Below are positions 23,914 to 64,000 of a stretch of DNA of 64,000 nt, piece by piece. This DNA is from Peromyscus leucopus. Lineage: Eukaryota; Chordata; Mammalia; Rodentia; Cricetidae. The stretch's first letter is position 1. Each line of letters starts with the position of its first letter. The translations under genes and the position numbers were made by a program. The notes under the pieces were generated by a model. That model ran no database searches. It saw nothing but the letters and a program-made list of their open reading frames with translations, and was not told where the DNA came from. Location of the stretch: the NCBI RefSeq assembly GCF_004664715.2, contig NC_051063.1, forward strand, positions 74,282,018-74,346,017, given 5' to 3'.

Positions 23914-25291
23914 TCCTGGCTTTTGTTGTTAATGGTACCATTTTACCTGTGCTTAAAAAAAAAAAAAAAAACAGCTTGGAGATGATGCCTCCTCTTTGTG
24001 CCTATACTCCTTTGAATTCCCAGTGAAGAGTAAAATGAACAGATTTTAGGACAGGGCCTGTTCAGGGAGGTTCTGTCAATGTTGGAATCCTATGTCATAA
24101 TTGGAAGCATCAAAAGCGCAGGATTAGACTTTTTTCCTTTGGCGTTAGAACTCTCAGCCAATCCCAGTCTCATAAAGCGTGCTTCACCGAACCCAGCGCC
24201 CAGAGTTTTGTCCCATCCTTCCCTACAACTGTCTTCCGCAGTCACTGAAGCTTGTGCGTTCTGACTCAAGGCTTAGTCACTGAGGACACTGAACAAATTT
24301 AAAGTTATTTGTTCAGTGGTAAGGTTTCTTGGGGGAATTCTCTCTGCTTTGGATAGAGTAAGTTGAGTACCCCCTTGTAACTGATACTTTGGAAGTTTAG
24401 CCAATAGGTTGGCATATTGAAAGTCCCCAGGCCAATCACATACCAGGACAGCTTACAGGTATCATCACCATTACCAATAAACTCTTGCATTGTTCATCAA
24501 GGTCTGTGTCCGCTCTGTATCTTAACCCCCTTGACGCAGGTTGAAGACATTTAGTTAGGATGCCTGTACACTGCCTTGTAGTAAGTGGAAGGGGATTCAG
24601 GCTTTGAATCCCCCGTTTGGATCAAACTCACTCTTTGTAAGTAGCTGCTTGGCGAGAGACTGAAATACAGGCCTGCGTTTGAAAATGAATCCTGACAAGT
24701 GTAAACTGGTGGGAATTTTTTTGTAGCCTTCCTGGGATTCTTTGATTCTGTTGGTCTCCTTTCTTCCCGGGAATTACACTGAAGGGGTGGGGGTGGGGGG
24801 AGGGGGAGGACACGCCGCTCAGCTCCAGCCCAGCTGAAATGTGGTTCTCGGAGCAGACCCTCCTCCTGTCAGCCTCTTAAAGGCCAGCTGGAATAAGAAA
24901 AGTTAATGAGGCTGCTTGTGCCAAGCCCAGCGTTTTAAACTCGTTTTTTTTTTCAGTTGCCCTTGAGAGGGAGGAAGGTCAGGTTGCTTCTGCAACCTGG
25001 TAGCTTTGATAGTGGATGGAAGGGCACACTCTGTGTGTGTAGCCCAGTGGTTGGGCCCTACAGCTATGGTTCATCTTGGTGTCTCCTAAAAGTAAGCTTT
25101 AAAAAAGATTAGCCTGCTCCAGCTTGTGGACCATTCTGGAAACACCTGGGACGCTGAGGTGAGGATGGAAGGCTTTTGTCGATAATGAAAAAGAATGTGT
25201 CTGATCACAGCTGACAAACGATTTCATCCCATCTGGGTTTAAGCGAGTTGGCACGGGAAAAGACTGTACTAACTGACTTAATCTCTTTCAG
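21585..25291 (+). other. Fgfr2: Fgfr2 intron 1 (3.7 kb)
   Basis: GT donor at 21585 and AG acceptor at 25290-25291 behind ATCTCTTTC. The first 0.8 kb is CpG island. Repeats are few: (CA)n at 23882-23911 and an A run at 23956-23971. The low repeat load and the AT-rich block at about 22,435-22,750 suggest regulatory content. No other gene is seen; the GC-rich open frames at 21827-22498 on both strands are not supported as genes. Confidence 0.8.
23882..23911. repeat. (CA)n microsatellite
   Basis: Fifteen CA units in intron 1. Confidence 0.95.
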
Positions 25292-25296
25292 TGGCG

Positions 25297-25297
<1 letters not shown>

Positions 25298-25328
<31 letters not shown>

Positions 25329-25357
25329 CGCAGCCGCAGCCGCAGCAGCCGCCGCCG
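25298..25357 (+). repeat. CAG/CCG triplet tract in 5' UTR
   Basis: Triplets in order: five CAG, one CAA, four CAG, three CCG-CAG pairs, one CAG, three CCG. The tract starts six bases after the exon 2 acceptor, so it also supplies a series of NAG sites close to the splice junction. On the minus strand it reads as polyalanine or polycysteine, which is an artefact. Confidence 0.95.
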
Positions 25358-25428
25358 CCTGAGCACAGCCACGCCACAGCGCTCTGGCTCCTGAGCCCCC
25401 CGTGGGCTGAAGGCATTGCAGGCAGCCC

Positions 25429-59581
<34,153 letters not shown>

Positions 59582-60326
59582 TGAAGTTGGCAGGGCCAGA
59601 AGGAATGGGCATTTTTAAAAACGACGTAATTATTGTAATCGGTCACGTCACCGTTTGATATGTTTAAAAGATCACCCTGGACGCCCCTGTAATTTTAAAG
59701 TGAGTCCCCGTTTGCATTCTTCTTTACACGAGGAAAGTTTAATAACCAGGGGGTCGAAAGTTGAGGGTCTGTTTTCTATATGCTTTATGGTCTGTAAAAC
59801 TGGAACTGGCGCAGCTGCCCTGTGAGGGTGGGGTTGTATTAAGAGCGAATAGCTTGGGTTAGAGGAGGCAGTGTGAACTGGTATGTATTAATGGGGGGAG
59901 ATGCTGGACAATGACAGAAGCAGTCCCCCCCCCTCCTCCATCACCAGAGATGCTCAATGGCCCATCAGAGAATGACCTAAAATTTTTAGTCTCATCAGGC
60001 ACTGGGGAGTTGGGCAACAGGATCTCTGTGACATCCCTGAGAGGACTTTTGGGGATGCTAAGTATAGTTCTGCTCATCCATTCAGCATCATTGATTGAGT
60101 GTCCTTACATAGGACACTGTCTAGGCACTGGGGATGCTAAAGCAAGCATGGCTGGACATGGCCTCCAGTCGGAGGGGCCCTGGTTTGGCAGGAAGACCAA
60201 CTTAAGAGCTGGCGTTTGGAGGCTGCTGATAAAGACGAGGTCTCAAGTGCCTGTTGCATCGGGTGGGCATGAAAGGAAATGTGGTATTAGTACAACTGGA
60301 GAATAGGGAGAAAGGAGCGCCAGGCA

Positions 60327-60460
60327 GCCAGATGTGGTAGCACACGCCTTTAATCAGGACTCAGGAAGCAGAGGCAAGCAGATCACTTTAAGTTCAAAGC
60401 TAGCCTGCTCTACACAGTGAGCTCTAGGATAGCCAGGGCTACATACAACCACCACCACCA
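60327..60460 (+). mobile_element. B1 SINE, diverged
   Basis: Forward B1: GCACACGCCTTTAATCAGGA, AAGCAGAGGCAAGCAGATCA, AGCCAGGGCTACATA. Confidence 0.85.
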
Positions 60461-61540
60461 AAAAAACAAACAAAAAAGAGGAACAGAGAAAGGTTTGAGG
60501 ATTAGTTGGAAAGATATTTTTTTTTTCTTTGAAAGAGAGGGATGGAATTTTCAAATTATTCAGCATGGATAGAATTTTAAGAATTTTGCGTGGGAAGAGG
60601 ATTTAAGGAAACCTTATTATGAAAGTCTGCTGTGCATTTGGAAGAAGAGGTGAGGGTGTATCGGTTATCAGTTGCTGTGTAACAAGGTGCTCCAGGTTGT
60701 GGCTTTACAGTCTTACTGCAAATCCGAGTGCAGCCTGGTGTGGGGTCTTTTCTCTTGGCCTCTCCAGGACTGTGCAAGGTTTTAGTTAAGGCTGGGTTTT
60801 CCCTCAAAGGGTGCACCAGGGAAGGAAGTGTTCAGTTGCCATTAGCATTCACTGTCTTGCTCCTTGCCACATGGGCCAACACAAAGCAAGTGACAACATG
60901 AGAGTGGTTATCTTCAGGGTAAGCAGACGAAGGAGCCAGAGTGGAAGGACCAAGATGTCAGCCTTCTGTCACCTCCTCATGGAAGCAATGTCCCAGCCCT
61001 TTTGCTCTTCCCTTTTATTAAATGGGTACCCAGGGAGGAGATGAGGCAGGGGCATGAGTGCCAAGAGTGGGGGTATCACTAAGACCCATCTAAGAAACTT
61101 CCAGCATGGGTAGAGAGAAGGCGCCAATGCCCAGTTCTTAAAAGGAGGCGTTCGTGGAGGCAGCATTGGAACGTGTGTGGAAGAACAGACTGGTCTCTCC
61201 CCGTGCGTAACCTGGTACTGTGGTACCCAGCCCCGATGCCACCCTGCAGAGCGTATGTGGGCTTCCTTCCCATCGTCAGAGAGCTGGGGCCGGCAGGGCA
61301 GGCTTTCATCTTCAAAGGCTTATTTGCTTCTGTCAAAATTTTTGCCCTTTGGTAGATCTGCTGGATCTCAGACGTGGAAACTCTTCATTCATCAACCGTG
61401 ACTTCTACTTGTTAGTAGAAGCAGGAGTCGTGAGGTTGATTTGTCCTTTCCTTCTTAGTTTAGACCCTAAAATAAATAAACAAAGATAACAAATAGACAA
61501 AGGTTTTATTAGTCATTGCTTCTTAGAAAAGGAGGGTCAC

Positions 61541-61716
61541 TGGGAGCTGGGGAGATGGCTCCACAGTTAAGAGCTCTGGCTGCTCTTCTAGAGGATCCAG
61601 GTTCAATTCCCAGCACCCACAGGACAGCTCACAACTGTTTGTAACTTCAGTTCTAAGGGATCACATACCTTCAAACCAATCCACATTAAATAAATTATTT
61701 AAAAAAAAAAACAAAA
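61541..61716 (+). mobile_element. B2 SINE
   Basis: Forward B2: GGGAGCTGGGGAGATGGCTC, GATCCAGGTTCAATTCCCAG, CAGCTCACAACTGTTTGTAA, and an A-rich tail after AATAAATT. Confidence 0.93.
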
Positions 61717-62135
61717 GGGGAGGGTCTCATCACTTAAACTCTGCCCCGCCCCCCATTGGCTTACTGTCCTGGCCTGCGGAAACTCATACAATTGAGGCAG
61801 TTTGGACTATTTAAATGCAGTTTTACTGTAAAAATGGTGGTCAGAGTCCTAATTCTCCTCAGAAAAACAGCCTCTAAGCAAGTACAAAGCGAGCCCGTGA
61901 GTCTCCAGAGACTCTTGGTCTTAAAATAAATGGGCTGTACATCATTATTATGGATAAGGAACACTTTGCAAATGTGAATGAGTGATTACGATTATGGAGC
62001 TGTTAGGCACAGGGGCTTAATGAGGGGACGCCCTTGATTTTTAACAGGTGCAGGTAATTTTAATTACCCGTGACAGCATCACGCTGAATAAGAACACCCA
62101 GGAGGACCCTGAAGAGTGGCTGTAGCCTGTGGACC

Positions 62136-62136
<1 letters not shown>

Positions 62137-62194
<58 letters not shown>
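62137..62194. repeat. 58-base pure poly(T)
   Basis: Uninterrupted T from 62137 to 62194, at the tail end of the minus-strand B2 that follows. Confidence 0.95.
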
Positions 62195-62198
<4 letters not shown>

Positions 62199-62396
62199 GT
62201 TTTATCTAATTTGTTTTATGTGTATGGGTATTGCCCATGCGTATATTTGTGCACACAAGCCTGCCTGGTGCCCTCAGTTCAGAAGAAGGCATCAGATCCT
62301 TAGAACTGGAATCGCAGCTGTGAGCTGCCTTGTGGGTGCTGGGTCCTCTACAAGAGCAGCAAGTGCTCTTAACCACTGGGCCATTTCTCCAGCCCT
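62195..62396 (-). mobile_element. B2 SINE (minus strand)
   Basis: Reverse-complement B2 with AGAAGAAGGCATCAGATCC, CTTGTGGGTGCTGGGTCCTC and TAACCACTGGGCCATTTCTC. Its A tail is the poly(T) at 62137-62194. Confidence 0.92.
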
Positions 62397-62543
62397 CCCG
62401 CCCCACCCTGAGGGTTTTCGTTAATTAGTGTTTGAGCTGTTTCTCTGGAGGCAAAGAGAAAGGAATGTGAGTGACTAGAGACTGATCTCTAAATCCAAAG
62501 AGATATTAAAAAATTTTTTTGATGTTAAAAAAATTTTTTTTCC

Positions 62544-62800
62544 GAGGGCTGGGGTCAGTTGGTAAAATGTTTACAAGCCTGAGGACCCAAGTTCGATACC
62601 TGAACCCATGACAAAGGCCAGCTATGCTAGTGTGTGCCTGTGCGCTCCCAGGGCTGGCGTTCACTGGCCGGCAGCTCCCCTTGTCCAATCAGTGAGCCTC
62701 GGGTTTGGTGGGAGGTCTTGTCTCGAAAGAATAAGGTGGGGAGGGGGAGCCCCAGATTTGACCTGGCAAATGTGGCATCCGTACACATCTGTACCTTAAC
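62544..62800 (+). mobile_element. B4-like SINE
   Basis: Head GAGGGCTGGGGTCAGTTGGT, GAGGACCCAAGTTCGATACC, and the 'GTCTTGTCTCGAAAGAATAA' end of the B1-like half. Confidence 0.7.
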
Positions 62801-63454
62801 ATATACTTATGCATGCCGCCCCCCGCCAAAGATGAAGGAAAGGGGGTGAAAAGGAGAAAGCTGGCCTTTGGAATGTGTGATCCTGTCCCATTGCTCTCCT
62901 GATCTCTCTGGTGCACGCAGGAGGAGGCTGTGGCCTGGTGGCCCCTGAGGTGACCTGTCCAATGTAAATGATGGTGCAATAGAGATTTTCACAACAGGGC
63001 AATTAAGGTTGACACCCATAGGATGTTTATTTGGTGACACTGGGAATTTAGAAATTCTGTGGAGCCCCAGGGGCTTCTGGGACTGAGGAAAGTCGCAGCT
63101 TTCAGCTTGGCAAACATGGTTCCCTAAAGCATAATTCTTGCTGAAAACAAGCTAAACCCGTCCAGGTTCCTGGCTCGAAGCATGGGAGGTCCCTTCTCCT
63201 GGGGCTGGTCCCCTTCCTGGTGTATCTGCCTGCCTGATACCTGTCTACTTGAGACTTCACCTGGGCCTTCACGGGACAGTGCTGGGTGTCTTGGTCCCTG
63301 CGTGGGCATCTCCTTTTGGTATTTTTTTTTTCCATTGCTATGTGGACTTCTAAACAAATGCACCTACCAGCATTTGCCCTGAGGTGCTGTGTGGAAACAA
63401 ACTGTAGCTCTGCATCCCTCAGAACTGAAAGGAGAGACCTACTTAAAAACAAAA

Positions 63455-63620
63455 AAAGCTTGCTTATTAGTGTATGTGTGTATAGGTGTATCATGTGGAG
63501 GTCAGAGGACAACCTGTGGGAGGGAGCTGGTTCTTTTCTTCCACCAGATGGGTCCTAGGGAATCACACTTAAGCCGTCAGTCTTGGAGGGGATGGCCTTT
63601 ACCCGCTGAGCCCTGTCATC
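63455..63620 (-). mobile_element. tRNA-type SINE relic
   Basis: Reverse-complement phrases ATGTGGAGGTCAGAGGACAA and CTTTACCCGCTGAGCCCTG. A diverged ID/B4-type copy. Confidence 0.6.
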
Positions 63621-64000
63621 ATTCGAGAGATACTTAATGGAAGAGACCTACCTAACTCAAACCCCACAGAGAGGGCCTGCCGTGTCCCAACCCCTGACTC
63701 CTCTGATTCCTGCCTGTTTGCCTCTTAATGAAGCAAGGTGTCAAGTTTTCCACAGTGTGTTTTTCCAGAAAGCCAGAGACCTGGATGTTTCCGTAAAGGA
63801 ACATTGGTTATTTGCGAAACTTTTCTTGTTTCTTCATAAACCTGTCATTCTGGAGCCCACCTCGGCTTTGATGGCCAGGCCAGGCCTGCAAACCCTTCTG
63901 ACTTGTTTATGGCTTTGTGGCCCTTGGCCACCACACCCCAGCATGCTTTGGAATGACTTGTGCATGGGGCCATCCTAGGGAGAAGGAAAAACACAAAATC

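Overview
The window is nuclear DNA from a muroid rodent. It carries the 5' part of the fibroblast growth factor receptor 2 gene (Fgfr2) on the + strand: the CpG-island promoter with non-coding exon 1, then coding exons 2-5. Joined, these exons encode residues 1-208: signal peptide, Ig-like domain I, acid box, and the first part of Ig-like domain II with the heparin-binding stretch. All internal exon lengths (267, 78 and 170 bp), intron phases and cysteine positions (62, 107, 179) are what I remember for human and mouse FGFR2, with no indel. The window ends inside intron 5, so the rest of Ig-II, Ig-III, the membrane segment and the kinase lie beyond it. The rodent assignment rests on B1, B2 and B4 (ID-B1) SINEs. 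Two young B1 copies (51346-51520 and 52964-53132) look like the cricetid subtype (hamster, vole, deer mouse) rather than house mouse, but this species-level reading is an inference.

Layout. Positions 1 to about 20,860 are upstream flank with no gene I can support: SINEs, microsatellites, two solo retroviral LTRs with 6-bp target duplications, a hAT-Charlie relic, and unique sequence. A CpG island runs from about 20,860 to 22,420 and holds an inverted CCAAT box and exon 1 (about 21,105-21,584). Intron 1 is 21,585-25,291. Exon 2 (25,292-25,617) has a CAG/CCG-rich leader, several upstream ATGs and the start codon at 25,509. Intron 2 (25,618-45,421, 19.8 kb) holds a 25-copy 27-bp minisatellite with higher-order structure (37,364-38,038). 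Exon 3 is 45,422-45,688, exon 4 is 46,904-46,981 and exon 5 is 59,355-59,524. Introns 3, 4 and 5 carry SINEs, an old L1 fragment on the minus strand, and a 58-base poly(T).

How it works together. The promoter, a leader with up to five upstream ATGs, and symmetric phase-1 exons 3 and 4 (which can be skipped without a frameshift) control how much receptor is made and whether Ig-I and the acid box are included. I see no undescribed biological system. The observations most worth checking are the upstream ATG arrangement with a possible 19-residue N-terminal extension, the minisatellite, and several repeat-free AT-rich blocks that could be enhancers. Comparisons with human and mouse Fgfr2 are from memory and were not aligned.
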